Assembly (NCBI GenBank): GCA_965153355.1
Contig: OZ231127.1
Span: 22,320,001 to 22,384,000, forward strand
Direction: 5' to 3'
DNA length: 64,000 nucleotides
DNA from: Flaccisagitta enflata
Taxonomy: Eukaryota; Chaetognatha; Sagittoidea; Aphragmophora
The notes beneath the pieces were generated by a model. It saw only the letters and a program-made list of their open reading frames with translations. It was not told where the DNA came from and did no database searches. Each line of letters begins with the position of its first letter. The stretch's first letter is position 1. A program made the translations under genes and the position numbers. Of the stretch, positions 28,341-39,368 are shown piece by piece.

Positions 28341-29862
28341 TACAAGGTGTTTCAAGTCAGTTGCAACATCATGAATCAACATATCTTCGCTTATAAATGC
28401 TCAAATCAATTTTTGAAAAAAAATTTATAAAGATCTAGATTTGCACTTTTTGCATGCAAATTTTCATGATAATTGGACAATTCGTTCAGATACCACATGT
28501 CTTTGAAGCTCATATGCGATTTCTGACCACATCAATTATTGTCTTTTTACTCTTTGCCATACTTGGGAGAAGCCGTCTTTAACTGCTTTCTATTTCAAAA
28601 TGGAGCTAAAACTGTAGGATTAGTCTTAAGTAACAGATAATTTGTCATAGATTTTAGATCTTCTGAAAGATCTAATAGTTTTCTATCATTTTTCAGATTT
28701 GCACTCTGAATTTTGATGGTGTTTGTCACAAATCATCAAAGAAGTCATTAAATGTCCAAATTTTCATGGATTTCTAAGCAGATGCACAATTTACGTTCAA
28801 TTATCTTTCATTTGAGACCTATCCCAGGGTTCTAGCTCAATTTGTTCAAAAATAGCATGCAGTTTAAGTCAACTACTTCCTAGCACAACTATGAAAAAAA
28901 AATATTTTTCTACATACACCGTCTTTAAATCGAAATGGCAAATAGTAAACCTTTGTAGCTCCAAAACTACAAGCCCAAGAGCCTTAAAATTTTCAGTGAA
29001 TGTTGGTAACAACTGACCATTTTGTCACTTCCAAACTCAGATTTTTATACTGAATAGACTGGGGTCAGTAAAACAAACAAAATATGCCTAATTTTCAGGG
29101 CTGAATCTTTTTTTTTTGCTTTATTTGAGAAGACTTGTCTTTATCAGTATACAGATGTCCAAAAAATTGAGCTAGAACTCCGGGGTTGGTCTCAAATGAT
29201 AGGAAATTTATAAGAGATTACACATTTACCTAAAGAATTAAAAAAAGTTGGATATGAATTAAGGTTATCATTGGTTTTTGACAATCATTTCTAAAATTCA
29301 GACTGTCAATCATTTGAAAATCATTCAAATCTTCATAATTGCAATAAAGAAATGAAATTTTCAAGCAGAACTTATATTCATGATTTTAACTCTTCATTTA
29401 AGATCAACCCCAGGGTTCAAGCTTGCTTTATCAAGAAAAAAGCAATAAAAGAAAAAAGATTCTTCCAAGTATAGATGGGACAAATTGATTTTTTTCATAA
29501 AATTGATAGCTTTTCAATGCCTTAATGACGCCCAACCTATTCAGTAATAAAATCTGAGTTTTGGCATGACAAAATGGTCAGTTGTTACCAACATTCACTG
29601 AAAATTTGAAGGTTTTTGGGCAAGTAGTTTAGGAGCTACAAAGGTTTACTATTTTCCATTTCGATTTAAAGACAGTGTAAAATCATTGTCCTTTTGATTT
29701 TTTGCTGGCCCACAAATATCCAAAACTCAAAGCTGAGGTTTTGTATAAAAAAAAAGGTGTAGACCAAGATCTTCACAGATATTTTTTGTGACATTAATTT
29801 AAATTCTTAGAAGCTGAAATATGTTGATTCTTTGTTTTGTAACTGACTTGAAACGCCCTGTA
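28341..29862. mobile_element. Fold-back element A, CAAGGTGTTTCAAGTCAGTT type, interrupted by element B
   Basis: The left arm starts TACAAGGTGTTTCAAGTCAG and the right arm ends CTGACTTGAAACGCCCTGTA. Homologous along its arms to the uninterrupted element at 12547-13323, but twice as long because element B lies inside. Confidence 0.8.
28917..29680. mobile_element. Fold-back element B, nested in A
   Basis: Starts CACCGTCTTTAAATCGAAAT, ends ATTTCGATTTAAAGACAGTG, each next to TA. Arms match over a long distance (TTTTCAGTGAATGTTGGTAA against TTACCAACATTCACTGAAAA). No coding capacity. Confidence 0.82.
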
Positions 29863-30464
29863 CACCGTCTTTAAATCGGTTTGACTTTTAGTAAACCTTT
29901 ATAAATCGAAAATTATTGGGAGAAAAGTCTTCAAATTTTCAGTGCATGTAGGTAATATGCTACGGTTTTGTCATGCCAAATCTCAATGTTGAGTTCATAA
30001 GTGTTGGAAGTCAGCATAACATTGAAAAAAACTACAATTTTGTGGGCCGAATCAACTTTTGATATTTTTTTTTTCAAAGAGATTGTTACTATATGCTTGC
30101 TTAGTCTATAGAAACCCTTTTAAATATCCAAGTTTTTGATACTCATGCAGGAAATGTTTAATCTATGAACTTTTATCTGTGGTTTGAGACTCATCCCAGG
30201 GTTTTAGGTCAATTCATTTGGAAATGGCAGGTTGTCAAAGACAGCCTCTCTACAAAAAGCTCACAGAAAATGATAAGGCATAAAAAATAGTAGTTTAATC
30301 AATGTTATGCTGACCGCCAATACTCAAGAGCTCAATATTGAGATTTGGCATAATAAAACCGTAACTTACTACCAACATACACTGAAAATTTGAAGACTTT
30401 TCTCCTAATAGTTTTTGATTTATAAAGGTTTACAAAAAGTCAATCCGATTTAAAGACCCTGTAT
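29863..30464. mobile_element. Fold-back element C, abutting A
   Basis: Same terminus as B (CACCGTCTTTAAATCGG and CCGATTTAAAGACCCTG) but with its own interior; it starts at the TA that closes element A, so it probably used A's end as its target. Confidence 0.8.
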
Positions 30465-30544
30465 AAAGATATAATGACATGAAAATGTAAAGATATTCAG
30501 ATAGAGAGATAGATATAAACCAATTCCTCCCAATGTATTTCTTC

Positions 30545-30819
30545 TCAACCGTTATTTGGCTTGTTATTGACAATCTTTTCCCACATTCGGACGCCGCTAA
30601 TCACAGATCGAGGGAAACTTCCATCCAAGACACTGATGCCCACACATCTGAATTTTTCGTTGATGCTTGGATCGGCGACGCAGTATTTGGATTGCCACTC
30701 GCTTTCAAAATGCTTTCCCGACAAATCTTCGCAGAGAATCGTCCACGCTGAATTCTCGTCGCAGACTTCGTCGTTGGTGGCTATAAATTGCCATTTCCTG
30801 GCACCGCACCAATAGTTTC
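30545..30819 (-). CDS. Secreted protein exon 3 (second part of the domain, stop)
   Basis: Acceptor GCCCTTAAG|GA. Encodes NYWCGARKWQFIATNDEVCD, SAWTILCEDLSGKHFESEWQ and SVISGVRMWEKI, then a stop at 30545. It starts about 80 bases past the outer end of the nearest fold-back element (30464). Confidence 0.75.
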
Positions 30820-33191
30820 CTTAAGGGCAACGGGTTTATGGGGGACAGAAAGCAAATCAGGCAACTCAGTCTGTCGCATCTGCGTGTTATTCTTTTGGTT
30901 TAAGATCTGTGGGGCATGAGGATTGAGGAAGAACTTTGATTTAAAGTCTCATCTTTCATCACATACTATGCATGGAAAAAAAAGTCGAAATATTTGATTC
31001 GACTTTTTGACATGTAGAGAAGAAATCATGTTTTCCATTTTTGATTTAGGGCATTTGAGCAAGTTGAGTCTGTTTGGGATGATACATTTTTAGTTGTGGA
31101 CACGCAACTCTATATGAGGCTTTGTCTGTCCATCCGTCCGTTGGTCCGTCGGTCCGTCGGTCTGTTGGTCCATCGGTCCATCGGTCCGTGGAGATCGTGT
31201 CAGAAAGTGTGACAACGCGCATTTCCGCTCCAGCCCACCCGTCCACAACTGATATTGGCTGTGTATCCGGCCTTGTTTTATGTTCATCGCCAAGAAAAAT
31301 TAGTTTTTTAGTTATTTTTTTTTCTTCTCAAAAGCACCCACCAAAGGTCTGTATGATTAATATCTTTAGAGTGATGATTTTTTTTTCTTAATCTTTATTT
31401 CTTTAAATTTTTCATATTTTTCTTGAAAATGAAGTATTGAGTTTGTTGAAATCTATTTGAAACTTTAGGTGTCATGGGGGATAACTGTATGTGTAAGCAA
31501 CAAAGTGAGTGTACCAGTGGGTATGTGAAAGCTACCAGCTTACCTATATGACAAAAAACTGACTCAGAACTGGCAGAAAACTAGCTAAAAATTTGAAGAA
31601 TTCTTGACTGGTTTGACTGTGCTTGCCAGCAAAAATAACGTGAAGCAGCTTGTAATTGAGGAGTTAAATAAAATTGCAAGAAATAAGAGAAAAAACCTAA
31701 CACAGAAGAAAATCCCAGGTTTACTTTTTTCTGGTCGGCGATAGCTGCCTTTATTGGTAATTATGCAAATATGACAGTAGACTCTTAGCGCACACGGGAA
31801 AAATCAAAATTCTAAATACCTTTGCAGCAATCTTTAACGGGGCAGGGACGAAACGAGACTCTTTCGGGAAGGAAGGCTGTTGGGAACTCGTACCAAAGCA
31901 GATGTGGAAATGGAGTTTTGATATAGGCTCCGTTGCCTGTGGCATCCCGGCCGCTATTCCACGTCATGTCACTGTTACGCAGAAACGCGTTGGCGGCGAT
32001 GTAATTGTTAGAGGTGTCGAAGACGGAAGAGGCGCCTGCTTTACCCCCACTGAACTGGACTTGTTTCAGCGTTGATCCTGGCGTTTGAGATAGTCAATGA
32101 AGGCTGTTACTGTAAATTCACAAGGAATTATGGAACAAGGCCGGGCCGAGGCTGAAATACTTGACTAAAAAAAAGATCATTCAATACTAATACAACAACC
32201 ACTTGCAATTGGATAACGAACGACAGAATACCACATGAATCAATAAAAAAGACGCATTCTTAAATGGCGATTTTAGCTATTTTGTCATTGATTTCAAATT
32301 AAATGTTTTGCACCATTTGAAAGCCCAGCTTTTAAGCTTTCAGGATCAAAAAGAAAAAGTTCTTAATCTTAAGGTGTTTATGAGTGGTAAAAAAAAGAGT
32401 AAAATCAGTCAAAAATTGTTTTCACAATTCTAAAAGAGAAAAAATTTCAAGATAACTAGTGTTTCAATTTGATGAGCTGTAACTTTTAAACCGTTTGAGG
32501 TACAGACTTGAGATTGGTCTAGAATGAAAGAAAATTCAATAATCTTTAAAATTACTTTGTCTGAATAATGCTCAAAAACTTTTTGCAAGCCTTATCATTG
32601 GATATAGAAATGACAAACATTTTTTTCATTAATTGAATATTTATCATGTGCTCAAAATAGTGGTTGACTTTGAAAGGCTGCAACTTTTAAACGGTATGAG
32701 ATACAGACCTGGGATTGGTCTAGATTGAAAGAAAATTCAAAAATCTTCAAAATAGATTGAACAAAAAAAAATTTTGAATAGTTTTTTCTGTCTTCTTTGT
32801 CTATAAATGAAGAGGTGCGTCTTTTTTTTTTATTCGCGTGGTAGAGAGATTTGAGTGTCCACAACAAAAAAGAGAGAGAATTTTCTGTCTTATGGTGACA
32901 TGAACTGACCAAGAAACAACCGACCAATTAGCTATCAGTTTCCAACCAATGAACATACAAAATAAGGCTGGATACATGGCACCTCATTGGACGGTTGGGC
33001 AGGGGCAGCAATGCAAAAACCACTCGCTATTCAATAATTTGCCATATAGACAGATGGACAGATGGACCGACACAGCAACTTGTAGTTTCGCGTGTCCGTG
33101 ACTTGAAATTCTTACTTGGGAATGGATCTGCGGCCTCCACATGTGTCAGCAAGGAAATTGTTAACGGTAACAAGAAAACGATGAAATGCAT
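30545..33191 (-). CDS. Small secreted protein with one discoidin/F5-8C-like beta domain, three exons
   Basis: I joined exons 33116-33191, 31820-32077 and 30545-30819; all boundaries are GT-AG with matching phases, giving 202 residues. Residues 1 to about 20 form a signal peptide (MHFIVFLLPLTISLLTHVEA), so the product should be secreted. The rest is one domain: AFLRNSDMTWNSG, then LLWYEFPTAFLPERVSFRP, then ARKWQFIATNDEVCDENSAW, and CVGISVLDGSFPRSVISGVR near the end. This order of Trp and beta-strand motifs resembles galactose-binding/discoidin (F5/8 type C) folds, which bind sugars or lipids. There are eight Cys in the mature part. I recognise the fold only loosely and cannot name an orthologue; the ligand is unknown. 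It lies between the nested fold-backs and the helicase gene. Confidence 0.72.
31090..31275 (-). mobile_element. Hairpin-ended element, family H2/H1 mosaic
   Basis: Starts TTTTTAGTTGTGGACACGCA, then a TCCGTCGGTCCG core, CGCATTTCCGCTCCAGCCCA, and ends TATCCGGCCTTGTTT, the H1-type terminus. It looks like an H2 hairpin end joined to an H1 start. Confidence 0.6.
31280..31750. other. Downstream part of the secreted-protein gene's second intron
   Basis: AT-rich; at about 31728 a GGTCGGCGATAGCTGCC fragment resembles the F5 end hairpin. No exon seen. Confidence 0.4.
31820..32077 (-). CDS. Secreted protein exon 2 (first part of the domain)
   Basis: Acceptor AACGCCAG|GA and donor TGCAAAG|GTATTT, phase 1 at both ends. 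Encodes STLKQVQFSGGKAGASS, the Trp-containing strands, and a Cys-rich end (RPCPVKDCCK). Base composition is clearly richer in GC than the AT-rich flanks. Confidence 0.72.
32465..32765 (+). repeat. Duplicated phrase in the first intron of the secreted-protein gene
   Basis: CTGTAACTTTTAAACCGTTT and GATTGGTCTAGAATGAAAGA recur about 200 bases on with few changes, a short tandem duplication. Confidence 0.6.
32960..33108 (+). mobile_element. Hairpin-ended element, family H1, beside the secreted-protein signal exon
   Basis: AAATAAGGCTGGATACATGG, GGTTGGGCAGGGGCAGCAAT, GACCGACACAGCAACTTG and TTCGCGTGTCCGTGACTTGA. It ends about 8 bases from the exon 1 donor region. Confidence 0.65.
33116..33191 (-). 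CDS. Secreted protein exon 1 (signal peptide)
   Basis: ATG at 33191, 25 codons plus one base, consensus donor CCCAA|GTAAGA (phase 1). Encodes a hydrophobic leader followed by Ala-Asp-Pro-Phe-Pro. Confidence 0.65.
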
Positions 33192-33502
33192 CTTGATAGT
33201 GATTATCAGAAGATGTCTGACAAAATTTTTCAGATTTTCTTTCCGAATACTTATAGATAATATTTCTCCTTCTTTGGCAGGCCAGACAGGACTTCGTGTG
33301 AAGATTATTCCAACGAGCTTCAACTTTTAAAGAGGTTCTCAGTAGTTCAAGGCGGTTAATGCGAGATGAGTCATAGATGACAAATAAAACTTGGAGAAAA
33401 TGTTCTTCACGATTATCGGCCGTGGGAAAACAAGGACGATAACACAGCCAGCTTGGTCACGTGCTGGTGGGGAGTGTTGGGTATCGTTGATTGAAACCTC
33501 AG

Positions 33503-33932
33503 GAAAAACGAGGACGGATACACTGTTACCCAAGTCGTGTTTGGGTGGGCAGGGGCAGTACTAAACTAGTCATCCAAGGATCGCCCAAAAGGGTCGATGT
33601 CCCGTAGGACACAGGGGTGAATTTCCAGACGTCCTGAGGGGCATATTTTAGGCCTCAGATGACCGATTTAAAACATTGAAGGCTGGTTTGAGGTCTGGAT
33701 GGTAGGCTTGAGGTCTGTAGGGCAGAGTTGAGGCACAGATAAGGCTGATTAGAGGCTTGGGGGGCAGGTTTTGAGATCCTGAGGGCAGATTTGAGGCCCG
33801 GAGGGCTGATTTGAGACCCCAACGGCAAAGGGGGGGGGGTGGACAAAAGCACGGATTGATGGACGGACGTCTGGAAATTATGACTAACAGACATAGCGGG
33901 TTATAGAGTCGCGTGCACGCGACTTAAAATAG
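33503..33932 (+). mobile_element. H1 element split by a GGCC-type element
   Basis: The H1 start (GAGGACGGATACACTGTTAC ... GGGTGGGCAGGGGCAGTA) is at 33503-33562 and the H1 end (AACAGACATAGCGGGTTATA, AGTCGCGTGCACGCGACTTA) at 33882-33930. Between them a GGCC-type element (CGCCCAAAAGGGTCGATGTC, GACGTCCTGAGG, TTTGAGGTCTG units, GGACGTCTGGAAATT). Confidence 0.65.
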
Positions 33933-34499
33933 AACAAAAGGAAATTGCTGATTTAACTTTAAAAAAATTATGGCAAAGTGTTTTGGTAACAGCCAGAGAC
34001 AGAGTTGACAAGTCAACCAATGGAATTGGTTATAATGTGGTTTACCTAACCAAACACGATGAATTTGGAATCATTGAAATTTTTAGCATGTCTGTCTCTC
34101 TTCTCTTCTGTCATGCTTTTTTTTTCTGTTTGCATTTCTGATTCTATGACTATCTGCCTGTTGGTGTGCCTCGGCAAAGGAAGGGTGGACAAGGTGACAT
34201 GATTTTATAAACATCTTTTGATCACAAATATTATGACAGCAAATGCAAAAAAAAAAAAAAATGACAAAAATATGGAATCATGAAGCTTGTGAATCACAGT
34301 TCCACGGAATTATCAGGCGTGATTATGTAGTTATGTTTACATGTTTGTATTAGTTTTACGGAGCACGCGAGACACGACTGTTGACCTGTCTGGTTTGTTA
34401 TAAAACTTTCAGATGATTACTTAAAAATCAAAGCGAAGTGTGGATCGAATCGAACTTTTAAGGCAAAAAAATTTTGGAGCTAAAGAGCCTAAGAGTTAA

Positions 34500-34650
34500 A
34501 ACAAGGCCGGATACACGGCAATCCAGTCGCGGACGGTTAGGCAGGAGCAGTAATGCGAAAACCGCTCGGAATTCAAAAATGTTACGGCCTGACCGACCTA
34601 CCGACCGACACGGCAAGGTGTAGAGTCGCGTGTCCGCGACTAAAAACCTA
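34500..34650 (+). mobile_element. Hairpin-ended element, family H1
   Basis: AACAAGGCCGGATACACGGC, AGGCAGGAGCAGTAATGCGA, GACCGACACGGCAAGGTG, and TAGAGTCGCGTGTCCGCGACT followed by AAAAACC. Confidence 0.75.
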
Positions 34651-34751
34651 AAAGTCGACGCGCTATGTTCATGTTTTACTTAACTCAGATTGTTACCATT
34701 ACAATGTTACAATATTATGAAGAGTTTGGTGCGTTATTTTGTGCGTTTTTA

Positions 34752-34876
34752 CAAGAAGAAGAATGAAGAAGAGGAATGAAGAAGAAGAGGGAGAAGAAGA
34801 AGAAGAAGAAGAAGAAGAAGAAGAAGAAGAAGAAGAAGAAGAAGAAGAAGAAGAAGAAGAAGAAGAAGAAGAAGAA
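34752..34876 (+). repeat. (GAA)n microsatellite
   Basis: Trinucleotide array with a few interruptions, about 27 clean units at the core. Confidence 0.93.
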
Positions 34877-35096
34877 GCAGAATGGTTAATCTTTAAGATT
34901 GACAACTGATGAAATAAGAGAGGAGGGTTTTATTTGCTAACATGGAAAGTCATTAAAAATCTTTTTGTTCTCTATCAATCAAGACCAATTCCACGTCTTG
35001 ATCTCAAACGGTTAAGAAGCTTCAAAATGCAAATCATTCTCAAATTCCATCAAATTTGAACAAGATTTGCCATGAAAAAAGGGAATAAACGGTATA

Positions 35097-35273
35097 CAGT
35101 TGAATCCCACCCTAACGGATTTCAGGGGCAAATCATTTTTTTTTTGTTATGGGCGCAATTATGTTTTAGCCAATATAGGAAATTAAAGAAAACAAATCGA
35201 AAACACAAAGAATTTGCATCTGTTATAGTCGGAACTCCGTTAAAAGCGGGTCCGTTGGAGTGGGGTTCAACTG
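35097..35273. mobile_element. pogo/Tigger-like MITE with TA target duplication
   Basis: 177 bases with termini CAGTTGAATCCCACCCTAAC and GTTGGAGTGGGGTTCAACTG, flanked by TA on each side. The CAGTTGAACCCCAC terminus is typical of pogo-like non-autonomous elements. Confidence 0.82.
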
Positions 35274-35445
35274 TATTTTCAAAATCTTAAACCCGAATAT
35301 CCCTTAAATAATAGAGGTTCCTTAAATCGAGGTTTTTAGACATCAGAAAAGTCTGAACAAATTTGGGTCCCGACTTTGTTGTCTCTTGAATGCGGGTATT
35401 CCTTAATAAGAGGTGGGATTCCTTTGTATTGTGCTAAACAGTAAG

Positions 35446-35997
35446 TCATTTGCGCAGCCATTCATCCAAGCTTATGGTTTTCCCCCGAGTTTTTCTCCTA
35501 ACAGCTTTTCTTTGGCTTTCTTGCATTCCATCAACACTTTGGTCATCAGAGGGCTTCGAAACCGTGGATGCAAGCTTTGGCCAGTTTCCCACTGTTTGCT
35601 GGGGTAAAACCCTATGGTTGATCGACTGTGGCTTTCCTGCCCATATTCCATCAACACTTTTATCCTCAGAAGGCTTTGTAACCGCAGATGCCAGCTGTGG
35701 CCAGTTTTCCACTGTTTTCGTGGGTAAAATCCCATGGTTGATTGACTGCGGCTTTCCTGTCATTCGAGAATCGAAACAATTTTCAATGTTTCTGGCATTC
35801 TCTCCTGTTCCTCCTTGAGTTCCAGTCCCCCAGTTTCTTCTTCCTCCATCCTCTTTTTCTCTCCATCTTTCTCTGCTGGATCTTTTTTCACCCTGTCCTC
35901 TAACGCGTATAACGCTGCCATCTGTTGCGTTCCAAATAGTTTTAGGAGCCTTTGCGCCATTCTATCGACCCCCAGCTTGGTCGCCTTCAAGCCCTGG
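35446..35997 (-). pseudogene. Coding-like tail after the helicase stop, split between two frames
   Basis: Immediately after the helicase TGA, the next frame is open from inside exon 4 to 35760 and looks coding (DRMAQRLLKLFGTQQMAALY, then Lys/Glu-rich). It stops where the original helicase frame reopens (about 35763 to 35446). That frame encodes two 40-codon tandem repeats, exactly 120 bases apart, beginning GKPQSINH; 27 of 40 residues are identical by my count. It ends in SLDEWLRK and a stop. The pattern fits two compensating frame changes in a once-continuous C-terminus, sequencing errors, or an unrecognised small intron. I do not claim it is translated. Confidence 0.5.
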
Positions 35998-37281
35998 TCA
36001 CGCTGTTTCCTTCCAAAGTGTTTCCGACTGAACCTGAGGCATCTTTGGTGGCTTGAGATTACATCTTATCAATTCCGCGACCTTTCTTCCTTCGATGCCA
36101 CTGTGCTTCACCCGACGCCAATCCACATCATCGAAACGAGTGACTCGTCTTCTGTCCACGGCATCGGTGTGAAATGCGCGCCACTCGGCGTCCCTTCTCA
36201 ACGTTTGCATGTTTCCCACAACAAAAAGCGACAATTTGGCGCGTGTCAATCCCACATTCATCCTGTTTTTGTCGCCGACAAACGCGATGGAAGAGGAGGG
36301 AGAGGAACGAACGCAACTGAAGATGATGACGTCTCTTTCATCTCCTTGAAACGAGTCAATTGTCCGTACATCGACCAAATCTGCTAAATGGGATGGCCAT
36401 CGAGGTTGGCTAATTCCTTGGGGGCGATTCATCGGAGTCCCCAGTTTGGAGATGGTGAGAGTATTCATCCGTTTGATAGATTCATGCAAAGATTTTTTTT
36501 TGTCTTCTTCATCCTCTAAGTCTTGAAAAATTTTTCTCCATTTTCGCTCCTTCTCATCACTATCATCATCGTTATCATCATCATCATCGTCATCGTCATC
36601 ATCATCATCATCATCATCGATGCCTCCCTTCTTTGTTTCACCCTCAATGGTTTTAGCCAGCTTTGTACCATTCTCATTTGTTTCATCATCGACGGATTGG
36701 GCCTCATCTGATTCACTACCGTCTTCATCTTGCTCTTCATCCTCCTCAACTGACATCCATCTACAAACATTTATTTGCCCAAGATCCTCTCCATTGGGGC
36801 CAATCAATTGGCTTCCGGCAATTTGAATGGTTTTTAACAACTTGACAATCGCATTCATTTGCCCGACATAAGGTGTTATCACGCCGATGGAATTTGGTTT
36901 GTCCGAAGACGAGGCAACTGACAAATCCGAGGAATCGTCATCCTTTAAAATTTCCACGATGAGCTTGACGATAAAGTGCGCTTCCTGAATATTGGAACAG
37001 GAGTGACGTCCGTCTCTGTCCTCCTGCGTACCGGGGATGTCAAAGACTCGATATGGTGGCAGATGAAACTCTTCCCTTTCGAAGACGGAGGAGTGAGTCG
37101 TCAGCATTGAATTGTAAATGTGTTGAGACGGAAAATGGCAAATTTCCCGATGCATCCGGTACTGAGTCTTTAGCATGATTATCTTGTCGTTGTAGATAGA
37201 ATCAGAATTTTCCCCTTCCTCCTTGACTTTGTAAAACATCCTTTCCATGAATGAGCGTTTGAAGCCATGTTTTTCCGCTTC
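35998..37281 (-). CDS. Helicase exon 4 (motifs IV-VI, acidic insert, stop)
   Basis: Acceptor TTGTCCCACAG|GAA continues the family phrase [15 protein letters not shown] exactly. Contains [20 protein letters not shown], a Glu/Asp-rich insert that includes about 15 consecutive Asp codons (36545-36620), SFQGDERDV and GLTRAKLS. An in-frame TGA at 35998-36000 ends the frame. Confidence 0.9.
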   Translation of the reverse strand, partial: EAEKHGFKRSFMERMFYKVKEEGENSDSIYNDKIIMLKTQYRMHREICHFPSQHIYNSMLTTHSSVFEREEFHLPPYRVFDIPGTQEDRDGRHSCSNIQEAHFIVKLIVEILKDDDSSDLSVASSSDKPNSIGVITPYVGQMNAIVKLLKTIQIAGSQLIGPNGEDLGQINVCRWMSVEEDEEQDEDGSESDEAQSVDDETNENGTKLAKTIEGETKKGGIDDDDDDDDDDDDDDDNDDDSDEKERKWRKIFQDLEDEEDKKKSLHESIKRMNTLTISKLGTPMNRPQGISQPRWPSHLADLVDVRTIDSFQGDERDVIIFSCVRSSPSSSIAFVGDKNRMNVGLTRAKLSLFVVGNMQTLRRDAEWRAFHTDAVDRRRVTRFDDVDWRRVKHSGIEGRKVAELIRCNLKPPKMPQVQSETLWKETA

Positions 37282-39275
37282 CTGTGGGACAAACCTAATG
37301 ATTCTGAGGGTAAAACCATCCACTTTTTTTTTCCATTTTGCGTATTGAGTTAAACAGTCGAACACTGCATTAATTGATCCAAGAGTGATGGAAACTGGCC
37401 TAAAATGGATAACACAGAATTATGGTAACCTTATTCGTGCCAGGAGCGGTAAACCTCGTAAAAACAACTTTTTAACCAACCGACCAGCTAACCGACGGAT
37501 GGACGGACGAGCGGGCGGACAAACTGACAAAAAATGTGGCTCATACAGTCAGTGGACAAAACAAAATAAGTAGAGAACTCACTTTGTTGGCTTTTATCCA
37601 ACCGATTGTTACAAGACAGAATGCTGTAAAAAAACAACTGGTTGTTAAGATTGCAGCCAGCTGTTATGCTACGGAGTTGGCAAAAATCCAACTTGAATAA
37701 AATAAAACGTGACTAGCATGTTCATCATCCTGATGAAATTCTGAGAAGTTTGACATGTCGCACTGGACACTTTTTATAAAGAATCTTTTTTTTAACATTG
37801 CATTATGAATAGATTAAACATTGATAAGAAATTTTGATTTCATATAAAAGAATATGTTGTGACATATCAAACTTCTCAGAATTTTATCAGGATTACAGTG
37901 AGGAAAACAGCCGTAAGCATTGGTTACTTTTCACCAAGTTTTTAGTCGCGTGCACGCGACTCTACACCCCGCTTTGTCCGTCGGTTGGTCGGTCGGTCGG
38001 TTGGTTATTCACACTTTACTTTTTTATGATTTTTATTCTTTGACCTCGCTGCTCCTGCCCAAATGGTCTAGTGACCTCAAATATGGCCCCTGCCCACCCG
38101 CACGCGACTTCGGTAGCCGTTTATCCGGCCTTGTTGTCTTCAGTCACTGCAATCTTTTTTATTTGTTAGATCAAATCAAGAGCAATTGTTTGGAAAAAAG
38201 TCAAAGAATACCTTCGACTTTTTGAGACCTGCGGAGGAATTTGGTTTTCCCTTTTGGGCAGCGGCCTCGAAGGGGTCGATGACCTAATCTTTCACACAGG
38301 GGAATTTTCTCCTCCTCCTCCTTCTCCTTCTCCGTACCCCCCCCCACCTCCAGGCCCATATCTCAGCCTTGAAGCCCATATCCCAGCCTTGAGGCCCAAA
38401 TCCCAGACTTGAGGCCCAAATCCTAGCCTCAAGGCCCAAATCCTAGCCTCAAGGCCCAAATCCTAGCCTGGAGGCCCAGATTTCAGTCTTGAAGCCCAAA
38501 TCTCAGCCTCCAGGCTAGGATTTGGGCCTCAAGGCTGGGATATGGGCTTCAAGGCTGAGATATGGGCCTGGAGGTAGGGGGAAGGGGGAGGAGGAGGAGA
38601 AGGAGGAGAAGGAGGAGGAGGAGAAAATTCCCCTGTGTGAAAGCATAAGTCATCGACCCCTTTGGGGCTGCTGCCCTGCTCCCCCCTCAACTTCAACCAC
38701 AACCTACTAAGGCAGGGCACGGGTGCCGCTGACCATCTAACGCTTTTGCGACTATTTCCCGTGTGTCTTTTGAGGAAGTTGGTGCTTTTTTCAGGCCGAA
38801 TGAGCCTACGTATGAAATAAACAGCTAAGAAAGAGCTAATTCTCCTCTTTTAGATGGCGCTAAGCAGAATTTTGTGCGATCAATAGTTTTGGAGCTATGA
38901 ATTTTTGAATCTTTTTTTATTCTTCCTCATTTTTTGCGTTTTCCCAAAAAAAGAGGAATCGAGTTAATTGAAGTCTGTTTGAACTTTGAAATGTCCTAGG
39001 TGATAATTGTGCATCCTGGCAGCACAGTCTCTCTCTCATTTCAACTCCAGACTCTGTGAGAGGCTTTGTCTGTCAGTCCATCCATCAGTCTGTTGGTCCG
39101 TCTGTCCGTCCGAGTGGAAAAGTGGAAAAACAAGCGGTCTAGATACTTGTGTGTGGGGGTTGGGGTGGGGTTGGGGTTGGATGCCCCTGTCCACATTGAT
39201 ATTGGTACCCTGTGTTACATGTTTTTCTCAATTTCTCTCTTAGTCTCTCTCTCCCCCTCTGTCTCTCTCTCCCCC

Positions 39276-39368
<93 letters not shown>

